A stretch of DNA of 64,000 nt from JAIRNF01 sp031551125 (lineage in GTDB: Bacteria > Bacteroidota > Bacteroidia > Bacteroidales > UBA932). Shown piece after piece: positions 9,342 through 18,104 of this stretch. Positions within the stretch are counted from its first letter, which is position 1. Each line of letters opens with the position of its first letter. The notes beneath the pieces are model-generated. The model was not told the origin of the DNA. It was given only the letters and a program-made list of their open reading frames with translations, and did not search any database. The DNA lies in the NCBI GenBank assembly GCA_031551125.1, contig JAVBOB010000004.1, positions 62,001 to 126,000 on the forward strand. The letters are read 5' to 3'. The position numbers and the translations under genes are program-made.

Positions 9342-10472
9342 TTACCAGCTCATGCCCCTGCAAGCAATATCCCATACCGCTTCCAGCCTGTCATTGCGAA
9401 TTACGCAATAGCGGTTGTGTAAGTTTACTGTTGTACAACCATGGCTGGGCATAACTTCTACCAGATCGCCTACTTTTAAATCGGGAGACTCTGCCGATAA
9501 CACCAACCTGCCATGCTCCTCTGATAAGCCTTCTATCGTTGCTCCTTTTAGCAAAGGTTTTGGCATTCCAAACTCGTGCGTTAAGCTCTTCATACCGGCA
9601 TCAAGAATGGCTAGCCCTTTTTCCGGTTGACTGATTACGGTAGATAGCACGGATAGCGCGGGACGAAAACCGCTATCAATTACACCAAAGTAACAGCCAT
9701 CCATAAAAACGTAGGACCCGGCTTCTATTTCGGTGATGCCGGAGTAGGTGCCGGACATGTCGTAGGTTCCTGTTCCTCCGGCCGAAACAATAGGGATTTT
9801 GAAGCCGTTACTTCTGAGCATTTCTGCCGAATCGACAAGTATTTTGTTTGCCGCACGACAAGCCTCAATACGCTCATTTCTGTCGGTTATAAATACAACA
9901 TGCCCTTCATAGCCCATTACACCTTTTAGTAGTAGCCCTTGCTTTGAGGCTATATGCTTAGCCAGCGTTAGGGTTTCGTCTAACGAGCGACTGCCACAGC
10001 GGTTATTGCCCACGTTTACCTCTACTAGTATGCCTATGGTAGCGTTGAACTGTTGGGCGGCACGGCTCAAATCGTCAATATTGGCAATGTTATCTACAGC
10101 AACCGTAATAGCTGCATGCTTAGCCAGCATAGCCAACCGTTCCGGCTTACCATGCCCCGCTATTTGGTTTGCAATAAGAATATCGGTTATACCGTGTTCA
10201 ACCATCACCTCTGCTTCCGAGAGCTTAGCGCAGGTGATGCCTATTGCACCTGCGCTAACTTGCAGGTGTGCAATAATAGGGCACTTATGCGTTTTTATAT
10301 GCGGGCGAAGGGCTGCATGCCCCGATGTTTTGCAAAACTCCGACATACGGTTAAGGTTGAACATAAACGCGTCGTAGTCAATCAGTAGGGCGGGAGTAGG
10401 AATTTCCCGCTTGTGCATGCTGATGGTTAGGTTGGTGGTCATTGATAGCTTACGGTTTACGAGTTTAAACAT
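9342..10472 (-). CDS. DSD1 / D-threonine aldolase-like PLP enzyme (alanine racemase N-terminal fold)
   Basis: 376 residues with no signal peptide. The motif IPTPALLIDYDAF is followed by LRPHIKTHKCP, whose lysine is the expected PLP Schiff-base residue of the D-serine dehydratase/D-threonine aldolase family. EVNVGNNRCG and SAGGTGTYD match phosphate-binding and barrel segments; the C-terminal VMPSHGCTTVNLH carries the His/Cys pair used to bind a divalent metal in this family. Likely reaction: cleavage or dehydration of D-beta-hydroxy amino acids in the cytoplasm; which one cannot be decided. The true start may be Met11 or Met19, since family members begin just before TPALLID. Encoded near a D-aminoacylase-like gene. 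Confidence 0.8.
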   Translation of the reverse strand: MFKLVNRKLSMTTNLTISMHKREIPTPALLIDYDAFMFNLNRMSEFCKTSGHAALRPHIKTHKCPIIAHLQVSAGAIGITCAKLSEAEVMVEHGITDILIANQIAGHGKPERLAMLAKHAAITVAVDNIANIDDLSRAAQQFNATIGILVEVNVGNNRCGSRSLDETLTLAKHIASKQGLLLKGVMGYEGHVVFITDRNERIEACRAANKILVDSAEMLRSNGFKIPIVSAGGTGTYDMSGTYSGITEIEAGSYVFMDGCYFGVIDSGFRPALSVLSTVISQPEKGLAILDAGMKSLTHEFGMPKPLLKGATIEGLSEEHGRLVLSAESPDLKVGDLVEVMPSHGCTTVNLHNRYCVIRNDRLEAVWDIACRGMSW

Positions 10473-10488
10473 TTAAGTTAAATAAAGT

Positions 10489-10555
10489 CGTCATTGCGAG
10501 CGTAGCGAAGCAATCTCTCTAGTCAACAGATTGCTTCGCTACGCTCGCAATGACG
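10489..10555. repeat. REP-like palindromic repeat
   Basis: Near-perfect palindrome: CGTCATTGCGAGCGTAGCG, AAGCAATCTC, then AGATTGCTTCGC and TACGCTCGCAATGACGG. Cleanest copy of the family. The arms carry matching changes (GTAGC/GCTAC), suggesting selection for pairing or recent duplication. Confidence 0.8.
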
Positions 10556-10616
10556 GCTCTAATTCATGTGGCATCTTTAAAATCTTTAATCTTTTGCTCT
10601 TTATTCCTCACAAATG

Positions 10617-11777
10617 CTACTTTGTTTCCCTAATAAATATATCATACAACGCATTAATTACATCCGTTTGTATGGTTATAAAGCCGTTGTCGGCACGCTT
10701 CATGGGGTAACCGTTGGTCATCATAATAATGCCGAACTTTTTTTGAGGCTCAAAGAACATAGCGCTATATACACCATAGGCCGAGCCTGTGTGGCCTACC
10801 AGCGTTTCACCCTCAATCAGCTTCTTTGTAGTTTCCAGCGCAAAGCCGTAGTCCTTAGTCATACCTTCATATTGATAAGGTGTTTGCATAGCCGTAACGC
10901 TTTCGGGCTTTAGAATTTGAACACCTTCATACGTACCGCCATTCATCTGTACCAGCATGTGCTTAGCAAGGTCTTGGGGAGCAATCTTCATGCCTCCGGT
11001 GGGCGAAAAGAGTGGGGTAGAGCGCCCCATAACGTAGCCCTCGGCTATTTCTTTCGCACGGCTCTTATATGCATCCGGCGACCATACGGGTTTACCGTCA
11101 ACAAAATCGTAAATGGAAACAAACTGGGCAGCGTTTAGCGAGTCAACATTGTATCCGGCGTTCAACCCAAGCGGGTTAATGATATGCTTCTTTATATAGC
11201 GATCAAAACGCTCGCCCGAGTGGATCTCAATCAGCGCGCCAAGCAGGTTAAACCCTAGGTTGCAGTATTGGTACTGCGTACCCGGAGCGTAGCTGTTGTA
11301 CGCACGCCATACCTCGGGAGTTTTCTCAGGGTCAATTACGTTAAAGGAGAAGTAGCCTGTGGTGTCATTCAGGCTGGATGTGTGGGTAAGCAGCATCCTG
11401 TAAGTAATAGGAATATCGGGGTAGTTTGGGTTCCTAACCGGTAGGCCAAGCGCGGGGCTCACATCATCATCAAGCTTGAACTTACCTGCCTCATGCAGCT
11501 GCATGGTAGCTGTAGCGGTGAACGATTTTGAAATAGAGGCTATTCTGAAAATATCATCTGTACTGATTTTAGTGCTGTCCTCCAAGTTTTTATAGCCGAA
11601 GGCTCCGGTATAAATAATCTTGTTATCTTTGACCACCGCAACAGATAGCCCTACGGCTTTTTGCTGTTGAACAATCTCGTCCATTTTTTGGTCGGCTTGC
11701 TTTTTTAAAGATGGACCACAGGCGGTAAGGCAGCCTATAAGAAAGGCTAAGGGTAGGATAAAAAGACGATTTTTCAT
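10617..11777 (-). CDS. Class C beta-lactamase-family serine hydrolase, lipoprotein
   Basis: 386 residues. A lipobox (FLIGCLTAC, Cys20) marks it as a lipoprotein. The catalytic SxxK is SISK (Ser81-Lys84), followed by a YxN-like Tyr-Cys-Asn in YQYCNLGF and the third box HTGSAYG. These are hallmarks of the AmpC/DD-peptidase/esterase fold. Family members act on D-amino-acid peptides, beta-lactams or esters; the substrate cannot be inferred. Single gene preceded by a repeat-rich gap. Confidence 0.88.
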   Translation of the reverse strand: MKNRLFILPLAFLIGCLTACGPSLKKQADQKMDEIVQQQKAVGLSVAVVKDNKIIYTGAFGYKNLEDSTKISTDDIFRIASISKSFTATATMQLHEAGKFKLDDDVSPALGLPVRNPNYPDIPITYRMLLTHTSSLNDTTGYFSFNVIDPEKTPEVWRAYNSYAPGTQYQYCNLGFNLLGALIEIHSGERFDRYIKKHIINPLGLNAGYNVDSLNAAQFVSIYDFVDGKPVWSPDAYKSRAKEIAEGYVMGRSTPLFSPTGGMKIAPQDLAKHMLVQMNGGTYEGVQILKPESVTAMQTPYQYEGMTKDYGFALETTKKLIEGETLVGHTGSAYGVYSAMFFEPQKKFGIIMMTNGYPMKRADNGFITIQTDVINALYDIFIRETK

Positions 11778-12111
11778 AGTAGTAAAGGTTTTAGGTTAAC
11801 ATTTTCAAGAAAATCACCACATAGGTACATAAAACTCAATAGATCGCATAACTTTACCCCCTAACCCCCTAAAGGGGGAACCTTGCTACTGCAAGATTGA
11901 ACTTTAGCAAGTTGTTTGCATAGGCCAAAGCCCCCTTCAGGGGGTTGGGGGTATGAATTACAAATGTAGCAAAAGCCGTCAAAATTGAGATATTTTGATT
12001 TTTTTTGGGAGAAACTTGGAAATTCAAAAAAAAAAGTTGACCTTTGCACGCTCCAAAATAGAAATGGAGATAAGAAACAGCCTGATAATACGCAAATAAA
12101 ACATAGCAGCA
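11778..12111. repeat. Intergenic region with C/G-rich inverted repeat; rpmB leader
   Basis: An inverted repeat at about 11853-11955 has arms CCCCCTAACCCCCTAAAGGGGG and CCCCCTTCAGGGGGTTGGGGG separated by ~55 bases. GACCTTTG near 12040, just before rpmB, is a one-mismatch -7 box and probably drives the ribosomal protein operon. No gene is seen. Confidence 0.5.
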
Positions 12112-12354
12112 ATGTCACGAATTTGTCAAGTAACCGGAAAGAGAGCAGTAATCGGAAACAACGTATCGCACTCAAAACGCAGAACAAAAAGAGAGTTTGC
12201 TCCTAACCTAAGAATTAAGCGTTTTTGGTTAGAAGAAGAAAAGCGCTTTGTAACCCTAAAGGTTTCAGCTGCCGGTATTCGCACCATCAATAAGGTGGGT
12301 TTAAAGAACGCCCTGAGCAAGGCTAAAGAAAACGGATTGATTAACATTTACTAA
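12112..12354 (+). CDS. rpmB: 50S ribosomal protein L28
   Basis: 80 residues, normal length. Opening MSRICQVTGKRAVIGNNVSHS is the typical L28 start with Cys and basic residues for rRNA binding, followed by the conserved RIKRFW and LKVSAAGIRTI. First gene of a three-gene set with L33 and DUF4295, an arrangement conserved in Bacteroidota. Confidence 0.98.
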   Translation: MSRICQVTGKRAVIGNNVSHSKRRTKREFAPNLRIKRFWLEEEKRFVTLKVSAAGIRTINKVGLKNALSKAKENGLINIY

Positions 12355-12365
12355 GCGAAATAACA

Positions 12366-12548
12366 ATGGCAAAGAAAGGTAATAGAGTGCAAGTTATTCT
12401 TGAGTGCACTGAGCAAAAGGCAACCAACGTGCCCGGGATTTCAAGATATATCACTACCAAGAATAAAAAGAATACCCCCGACAGGCTCGAACGTAAGAAG
12501 TATAACCCTTACTTGAAAAAAGTAACCGTTCACAGAGAAATAAAATAA
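12366..12548 (+). CDS. rpmG: 50S ribosomal protein L33
   Basis: 60 residues, typical length. MAKKGNRVQVILECTEQ, YITTKNKKNTPDRLE and NPYLKKVTVHREIK are the standard L33 blocks. The paired CxxC zinc cysteines are absent (only one Cys), so this is the zinc-independent form. It lies 11 bases after rpmB and is surely co-transcribed. Confidence 0.97.
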   Translation: MAKKGNRVQVILECTEQKATNVPGISRYITTKNKKNTPDRLERKKYNPYLKKVTVHREIK

Positions 12549-12557
12549 GCATAAGCC

Positions 12558-12713
12558 ATGGCAAAAAAAGCAGTTGCAACCCTTAGAGAGAAAGGTGCAG
12601 GTAAGCACCACACCAAGTGTATTAAGATGGTAAAGTCTGTGAAAACCGGCGCATACACGTTTAAAGAAGAAATCGTCCATAACGACGAAATGAAAGAGTT
12701 TTTCAAAAAGTAA
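12558..12713 (+). CDS. DUF4295 family small basic protein
   Basis: 51 residues starting MAKKAVATLREKGAGK and ending EMKEFFKK. A short lysine-rich protein found almost only in Bacteroidota directly after L33, so a ribosome-associated role is a reasonable inference, not shown here. It starts nine bases after the rpmG stop. Confidence 0.9.
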   Translation: MAKKAVATLREKGAGKHHTKCIKMVKSVKTGAYTFKEEIVHNDEMKEFFKK

Positions 12714-12740
12714 ACGCTTTATTTTCATAAAAGAGAGTGC

Positions 12741-12772
12741 AAAAGTTCCCTTCACTAGGATGGGGACTTTTG
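12741..12772 (+). terminator. Rho-independent terminator of the rpmB operon
   Basis: AAAAGTTCCC / GGGACTTTT stem with a ~12-base loop, followed by TGTTGT; 28 bases after the DUF4295 stop. Confidence 0.8.
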
Positions 12773-12812
12773 TTGTATAATAACAGTAAGACATATATTA
12801 AGCTTTGTAAGT

Positions 12813-14024
12813 GTGAAAATTCGCCTGTATTTACTCATTTTATTGCTATTATTGGTTCATAGAATAGATGCTCGAGTATATTCTTTGAATGATATCCCTT
12901 CTCCGTATGGTAAATCCTTTGTGAGTAATCCGGATCAGATTATTTCAGCAGCAACCGAACATGAGATTAATAACATACTGGATTCTTTAGAGCACCACAA
13001 TGGTGTTGAAGTAGCCGTAGTATTGGTTCAATCAATAGGATTTGAAGATATTAAAGATTTTGCTGTTAGATTATTCAATAAATGGGGTATAGGTAAAGCA
13101 GGGGCTGATAATGGCTTACTGGTTTTGCTTGTAACCGACCAACGCTCTGTAACATTTGAAACCGGCTACGGTATTGAGGGAGATTTGCCTGATATAGTAT
13201 GCAAGCAGCTACAAATGGATGTGATGGTTCCCTACTTCAAGCAAGGAGATTACAACACGGGGATGCTGAAAGGGGTGCAAGCGATATTCGAAGAACTTAT
13301 CAATGGTACATATGCAGGCATAAAGCATGATGCACAATTTGATACCCTTATTGCACGTTTTTTTAGTTGGCCGTTAAACTCGGAATCAGAGTCAGAGTCC
13401 TTCTTTCTTCAAATTGCCTATTTAGTTTTTGCAGGAATGTACATGATAATATTTTTGTTAGGGACATATACTACAAAAAATGAACCTCTAAGAATATATC
13501 CCGTTTTTAAAACGGCCTCTCATTGGGCTTTAATATATCTAGGGATAGGAGCCATGCTACTGGAAGATTGGTTAAACATTATTCCTTTCATATTTCTGGT
13601 AGCTTTCATTTTTTCAAGAGTTAAAATCTTTTTGGCAAGAAGACAGCCCATTTTTTGTCCAACATGTCAGGCGAAAATGTTACGCGTTAAGCGAGTTAAT
13701 AAAGCAAACTACCTTGAAGAAAATCAAGACAGGCTGCACATTGCAGATTGCGATGTGTGGGTCTGTGGTATATGCGGATACAAACAGATAATGCGATATT
13801 ATAACTACATTCCAGAACCGGTAAAAAAAGAATCCAAAATCTCAACAACATACATAGGTGGGAGTTCCTCATCAACTACCAGCACAGATACAGATATGAA
13901 GAAGCCATCAGTTCCTACCACACCTTCAAGGCCATCTTCTCCTTCTGTCCCCAAAATAACGCCTAAACCTCGAACATGGGGAGGAGGCCGTTCCGGAGGT
14001 GGTGGTGCAACTAGCCGCTGGTAA
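12813..14024 (+). CDS. TPM-domain membrane protein (YgcG family) with zinc ribbon
   Basis: 403 residues. A signal peptide/first TM segment (1-20) leads into a TPM domain at ~25-165 (NILDSLEHHNGVEVAVVLV, RSVTFETGYGIEG). Three hydrophobic segments follow at ~195-275, then a zinc-ribbon with CPTC and CGIC pairs (~282-321) and a low-complexity Ser/Pro/Gly tail ending GGGGATSRW. TPM proteins are envelope proteins often encoded beside LemA, as here (40-base gap). Their biochemical role is poorly defined (phosphatase activity and photosystem repair are reported for homologues). Confidence 0.85.
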   Translation: MKIRLYLLILLLLLVHRIDARVYSLNDIPSPYGKSFVSNPDQIISAATEHEINNILDSLEHHNGVEVAVVLVQSIGFEDIKDFAVRLFNKWGIGKAGADNGLLVLLVTDQRSVTFETGYGIEGDLPDIVCKQLQMDVMVPYFKQGDYNTGMLKGVQAIFEELINGTYAGIKHDAQFDTLIARFFSWPLNSESESESFFLQIAYLVFAGMYMIIFLLGTYTTKNEPLRIYPVFKTASHWALIYLGIGAMLLEDWLNIIPFIFLVAFIFSRVKIFLARRQPIFCPTCQAKMLRVKRVNKANYLEENQDRLHIADCDVWVCGICGYKQIMRYYNYIPEPVKKESKISTTYIGGSSSSTTSTDTDMKKPSVPTTPSRPSSPSVPKITPKPRTWGGGRSGGGGATSRW

Positions 14025-14063
14025 GCTTTATCGGGTAAATTACTAATCAAAAAGCATAGAGAA

Positions 14064-14654
14064 ATGAAAAAATCATGGATTACATTAATCGTTGTAGTAT
14101 TGGGACTAGCCCTTGCTTTTTTATGGGGTAAAAACTTATACAATAAAATGGTAGAAGGTGACGAAGCTGTAACAGCTGAATGGGCTAAGGTTGAAACGCA
14201 GTACCAGCGCAGGGCAGACCTTATACCTAACCTTGTAAATACGGTGAAAGGCTATACAGTTCATGAACGAGAAACGTTGGAAGCTGTTATCACCGCTCGT
14301 TCTAAGGCTACAGGCGTAACCATAGACCCTACAAATCTAAACGAACAAAATCTAGCTCAATTTCAAGAGGCTCAAGATCAGCTAAGCTCCGCTTTATCTC
14401 GCCTTTTGGTGGTAGTTGAGCAGTACCCTGATTTGAAAGCAAGCGAGCAGTTTAAGGAGCTACAGGCTCAGCTTGAAGGAACAGAAAACAGAATAGCGGT
14501 AGCCCGAGATCGATTTAACGAGGTAGCAAAAACTTATAATGTTTTGGTTCGTCGGTTCCCCAATAACATGATTGCTTCGCTATTCGGCTTCTCAACAAAA
14601 GCTTACTTTAAATCCCATTCGGGTGCAGAGAATAGTCCGGAAGTTAAGTTTTAG
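14064..14654 (+). CDS. LemA family membrane protein
   Basis: 196 residues. One N-terminal TM segment (~4-24) is followed by the family signature NKMVEGDEAV...WAKVETQYQRR and the near-invariant DLIPNLVNTVKGY, then long helices to RRFPNNMIASLFGF. Predicted periplasmic-facing helical bundle anchored by its N-terminus. Forms an operon with the TPM protein. Confidence 0.95.
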   Translation: MKKSWITLIVVVLGLALAFLWGKNLYNKMVEGDEAVTAEWAKVETQYQRRADLIPNLVNTVKGYTVHERETLEAVITARSKATGVTIDPTNLNEQNLAQFQEAQDQLSSALSRLLVVVEQYPDLKASEQFKELQAQLEGTENRIAVARDRFNEVAKTYNVLVRRFPNNMIASLFGFSTKAYFKSHSGAENSPEVKF

Positions 14655-14936
14655 GTTGAATATAAATATATATTTATTTGCTAATTATTTTATCTGTATT
14701 TTTCTTGTTCATAACAAAAAGGGTAGGTCTATAAGTACCTGTTACCATGTTGAACTGCCCAACTGGTACAGACTGACTTAGCAATACCAAGAGTAAGGCT
14801 GAATTGAGGGAAAGAAAAGCATTAAAAATAAATATGCTGATTATAAGTAAATTACAAAATAATAACTTTATAGCTACTCATAAAAACAACGTTGTTTTAA
14901 AATAAATTATTCATTTGATTAATAGATATTTATATA
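14655..14936. other. AT-rich intergenic region before rimO
   Basis: 282 bases, strongly AT-rich. No gene, clear promoter box or hairpin is recognised. Confidence 0.4.
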
Positions 14937-16247
14937 GTGGTGTTCAAGAATAAACGAAAAATAAATGTAGTAACGCTGGGATGCTCAAAAAACCTTGTTG
15001 ACTCCGAGCGTTTGATGCGCCAGCTGGAGGCAGGGGGGTATGAGCTAGCCCATGATTCCAATACCAGCGATGCTAAAATTATAGCTATAAATACATGTGG
15101 TTTTATTGGCGATGCTAAAGAGGAGTCAATCAATACTATTCTGGAGTATGCCGAAGCAAAAAAGCAGGGTATAATAGACCATTTGTTTGTATTCGGTTGC
15201 TTATCCGAGCGTTATAGAGAGGAGCTGCGCCCTGAGATACCGGAGGTTGACAGCTTCTTTGGGGTAAACGACCTATCGGATATACTTAAGACACTGGGTG
15301 TTAATGAACGAAATGAGCTGCTGGGCGAGCGTTACCTAACCACACCCAAACATTACGCCTACCTAAAAATAGCTGAGGGATGCAGCTGGGGTTGTGCCTA
15401 CTGTGCTATTCCGCTAATACGGGGTAAACATATTTCGGTACCTATGGAGGAGCTGGAGGCGGAGGCTAAGCATTTGGCTCAGAAGGGCGTTAAGGAGCTG
15501 ATTGTAATAGCTCAGGATTCAACCTACTACGGTCTTGATATATACGGAGAGCGCAAGCTAGACGAACTGTTGAACCGCTTAAGCATGGTTGATGGTATTG
15601 AATGGATTAGGCTGCATTACGCCTATCCGAACAATTTTCCGGACAACTTAATTGCCGAAATTCGCAATAACCCCAAGGTGTGCAAGTATTTAGATATTCC
15701 ATTTCAGCATATTAGCACTAAGGTATTGGATAAAATGAGAAGGGGCATAGGACGAGAGGAAACCTACGAGCTGATTAGTCGTATTCGTACAGCTATCCCC
15801 GATATTGCCTTACGTACTACGCTAATGGTAGGTCACCCGGGTGAAGATGAGGCCGCTTTTGAGGAGCTCAAGCAATTTGTAAAGGATGTACGGTTTGACC
15901 GCTTGGGCGTTTTTACCTATTCAGAGGAGGAAGGCACATACGCCGCTAAGCAGTACGAGGACAGCATAACCGAAGAGGTAAAGCAACAGCGGGCTGACGA
16001 GCTGATGGCCATTCAGCAGCGCATAGCAAAAGAAATGAACGGCAAGCGGGTAGGAGAAACTCTTCGTATTTTAGTTGACGGAACAGAAGGTGATTACTAC
16101 CTAGCCCGTACAGAGTATGACTCACCGGAGGTTGACCAAGAGGTGTTGATTGCAAAGAGTGCCGGAAAGCTATCCGTAGGCTCATTCTATACCGTAAGGA
16201 TTACGGGTAATGATGATTTTGACCTGTATGCGGAACTTGCAATATAA
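14937..16247 (+). CDS. rimO: Ribosomal protein S12 methylthiotransferase RimO
   Basis: 436 residues, normal length. The N-terminal UPF0004 domain has three cluster cysteines (C16 in TLGCSKN, C54, C88), the radical-SAM core has C149-x3-C153-x2-C156 in EGCSWGCAYC, and a TRAM domain closes the protein. TLGCSKNLVDSE distinguishes RimO from MiaB. It adds a methylthio group to the conserved Asp of S12, using SAM and two [4Fe-4S] clusters. The start is GTG at 14937 (a second GTG follows directly); no ATG is available before the TLGCSKN motif. Confidence 0.97.
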   Translation: MVFKNKRKINVVTLGCSKNLVDSERLMRQLEAGGYELAHDSNTSDAKIIAINTCGFIGDAKEESINTILEYAEAKKQGIIDHLFVFGCLSERYREELRPEIPEVDSFFGVNDLSDILKTLGVNERNELLGERYLTTPKHYAYLKIAEGCSWGCAYCAIPLIRGKHISVPMEELEAEAKHLAQKGVKELIVIAQDSTYYGLDIYGERKLDELLNRLSMVDGIEWIRLHYAYPNNFPDNLIAEIRNNPKVCKYLDIPFQHISTKVLDKMRRGIGREETYELISRIRTAIPDIALRTTLMVGHPGEDEAAFEELKQFVKDVRFDRLGVFTYSEEEGTYAAKQYEDSITEEVKQQRADELMAIQQRIAKEMNGKRVGETLRILVDGTEGDYYLARTEYDSPEVDQEVLIAKSAGKLSVGSFYTVRITGNDDFDLYAELAI

Positions 16248-16248
16248 C

Positions 16249-16343
16249 CGTCATTGGCTTCGCCGAACTCGTAAACTTGGTTGCGAGCGAAGCGAAGCAA
16301 TCTATCTATTCGACAGATTGCTTCGCTTCGCTCGCAATGACGG
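16249..16343. repeat. REP-like palindromic repeat (mosaic form)
   Basis: Begins CGTCATTGGCTTCGCCGAAC and ends CTTCGCTCGCAATGACGGG, with AGCGAAGCAATCTATC / GACAGATTGCTTCGCT in the centre. Its left arm has an inserted module CTCGTAAACTTGGTT that recurs at about 42190 and 22848. Confidence 0.75.
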
Positions 16344-16364
16344 GACTATTTAATGTGATTTTCT

Positions 16365-16733
16365 ATGAATGCACTATATACAGTAGGATTGCTGATAATG
16401 TCCAACATCTTTATGACGATGGCATGGTACGGGCATCTCAAGTTCAAGGAGTGGGGGTGGTTTGGTAAGTTTGGACTTCCGGCAATTATTCTTATCAGCT
16501 GGGGAATCGCACTGTTTGAATACTGTTTTCAGGTTCCGGCAAACCGTATAGGTTTTGTAGGTAACGGAGGCCCGTTTAACCTATGGCAGCTGAAGGTTAT
16601 TCAGGAAGTAATAACGCTTGTGGTTTTTAGCCTGTTTACCGTTTTGGTATTTAGAACAGAAAGCTTCAGGTTAAATCATTTGATAGGCTTTGTGTTTCTG
16701 ATATTGGCTGTTTACTTCATCTTCAAAAAATAG
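16365..16733 (+). CDS. DUF486 / DMT-like small membrane protein
   Basis: 122 residues with four hydrophobic segments (~5-25, 38-55, 75-98, 102-120) and family blocks FMTMAWYGHLKF, ALFEYCFQVPANRIG and QLKVIQEVITL. This matches the DUF486 (DMTB) family, related to small multidrug-type transporters; function unproven. Stand-alone gene. Confidence 0.88.
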   Translation: MNALYTVGLLIMSNIFMTMAWYGHLKFKEWGWFGKFGLPAIILISWGIALFEYCFQVPANRIGFVGNGGPFNLWQLKVIQEVITLVVFSLFTVLVFRTESFRLNHLIGFVFLILAVYFIFKK

Positions 16734-17240
16734 AGCAAAGGCTCTTCGGAACATACCTTCCGAAAGGTAGCGACATTGAAGAAAAGCGTAGCCCCGAAGT
16801 GGGCTGAATATGAATAACCGTGGGTGTAACCCACGGTACAAAGCAGTTGAGTTTAATTGCGCAGGGAGTACAATCTTTCTTCTATGAAAGGACGGTACTC
16901 CCTGCGCAATGTCTAACGTTAGTCGGGTTCCCCCGCATTGCATACGGGGTTATTGTTGTTTAACCCCGATGGGGTTATTCAAACATATCCTACAAATGTG
17001 TGCTGGTGCATATTCCTATCTCTAAGCCCCAAAGGGGCATTAGCATTAGCATAGGACAACGCCCTATGACTCCAAGCAAACGTTTTTTACAAAGCTCTGT
17101 AAGGGCGTAAGCAAAGGCTATCGCGCTTACAGCGCTTTGGTTTAACTTACCCACAACTTTCGTAGGGCGTTGCCCTACGCTGTTGCTATGAGGCTATCAG
17201 CCTAAATTTTTTATAGAGAAATGGGGCATCATCCATAAAA
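16734..17240. repeat. Non-coding block of stacked hairpin repeats
   Basis: No gene is seen. Successive inverted repeats: TTCGGAA..TTCCGAA near 16746, CCGTGGGTGTAACCCACGG near 16818, GCAGGGAGTAC...GTACTCCCTGC at about 16861-16909, ACCCCGATGGGGTT near 16962, and GTAGGGCGTTGCCCTAC near 17163. The GCAGGGAG hairpin and a CATTGCATACGGGG module recur at 35200-35290. Confidence 0.6.
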
Positions 17241-17361
17241 AAGCAAGAGGTTGTCTAAAAAGTCGTTTATTGGTTCACGAGAATCGAATATTTGATTTCA
17301 ATCTCAGATAGGGATACAAAGAAAAGAGGGTGCCAAATGCTTTTTGGACACCCTCTTGCTT
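17241..17361. mobile_element. 121-bp MITE-like element, copy 1
   Basis: Terminal inverted repeats of 22 bases: AAGCAAGAGGTTGTCTAAAAAG at the left and the reverse complement of the right end, differing at two or three positions. The interior is nearly identical, in reverse orientation, to 33851-33961. The right part forms a hairpin (AAGAGGGTG...CACCCTCTT) that can terminate tpx transcription. Confidence 0.75.
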
Positions 17362-17379
17362 TGCAATGTAAAAGCTTCG

Positions 17380-17883
17380 TTACACCAACTTTTTAGCGGC
17401 CTCAATGGCTGCATCATAGTTGGGTTCGTTGGTAACTTCAGGAACATATTCGATGTAACGAATGTTATCGTTTTGGTCAATAACTACTACACCACGCGCT
17501 TGTAAGCGTAACTCCTTAATCAGAAAGCCGTACTTAGTCCCAAAATCCACATCGCGATAGTCAGAGAATGTTTCTACTCTGTCAATACCTTCCGCTGCAC
17601 AAAAGCGTGATTGAGCAAAGGGTAAATCGTTTGATATGCAAAGTATAGCAATATCCTTACTCAGCTCGCTGGCTCTTTTGTTGAACGTGCGTGTTTGCGT
17701 AGCGCAAACAGCGGTATCAATAGATGGGAACACAGAAATAATCTTAACCTTCCCCTTATAGTCACTTAGCTGACGGGGTGACATATTGTTTGCCAATACG
17801 GTAAAATTGGGCGCTTTTTCGCCTACCTTAACTTCGGTTCCCAGTAGTGTTACCGGGCCTCCTTTGAATGTTACTTTTGCCAT
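17380..17883 (-). CDS. tpx: Thiol peroxidase (Tpx, atypical 2-Cys peroxiredoxin)
   Basis: 167 residues, usual length. The peroxidatic Cys60 is in SIDTAVCATQTRTFN with Thr57 of the TxxC motif, and the resolving Cys95 is in SRFCAAEGI. The opening VTFKGGPVTLLGTEVKVGEKAP is diagnostic for Tpx. Reduces hydroperoxides using thioredoxin. Single gene; the MITE copy 1 hairpin lies 19 bases downstream. Confidence 0.97.
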   Translation of the reverse strand: MAKVTFKGGPVTLLGTEVKVGEKAPNFTVLANNMSPRQLSDYKGKVKIISVFPSIDTAVCATQTRTFNKRASELSKDIAILCISNDLPFAQSRFCAAEGIDRVETFSDYRDVDFGTKYGFLIKELRLQARGVVVIDQNDNIRYIEYVPEVTNEPNYDAAIEAAKKLV

Positions 17884-18104
17884 TTTTCTTCAATATTTTA
17901 AGTGGTTGTTTATTTTTCTAGAGCAAAGAACAAAGGTGGAAAGATAAAAGACGCTAAAGACAGACAAAAGAACAAAGATGAATAGATAGAAAAGCTTGTT
18001 GTTTTATCCTTCATCTTTTGTTTTTCCATCTTTAATCCATTGTCATTTGTTTTCTTATCCTTGTTCTTTAATCCCTATAAACGGCCAACTTGTTCTTTTG
18101 TTCA
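17884..18104. other. Intergenic region
   Basis: No gene. Low-complexity A/G-rich and T/C-rich halves form an imperfect inverted arrangement of AGAACAAAG and CTTTGTTCT-like words. Confidence 0.3.

Noticed and set aside
11861..12187. Reverse-strand open frame of 108 codons
   Set aside because: Overlaps the rpmB start region and runs through a C/G-rich inverted repeat; no family resemblance.
16734..17240. CRISPR array
   Set aside because: The hairpins are not evenly spaced direct repeats with unique spacers.
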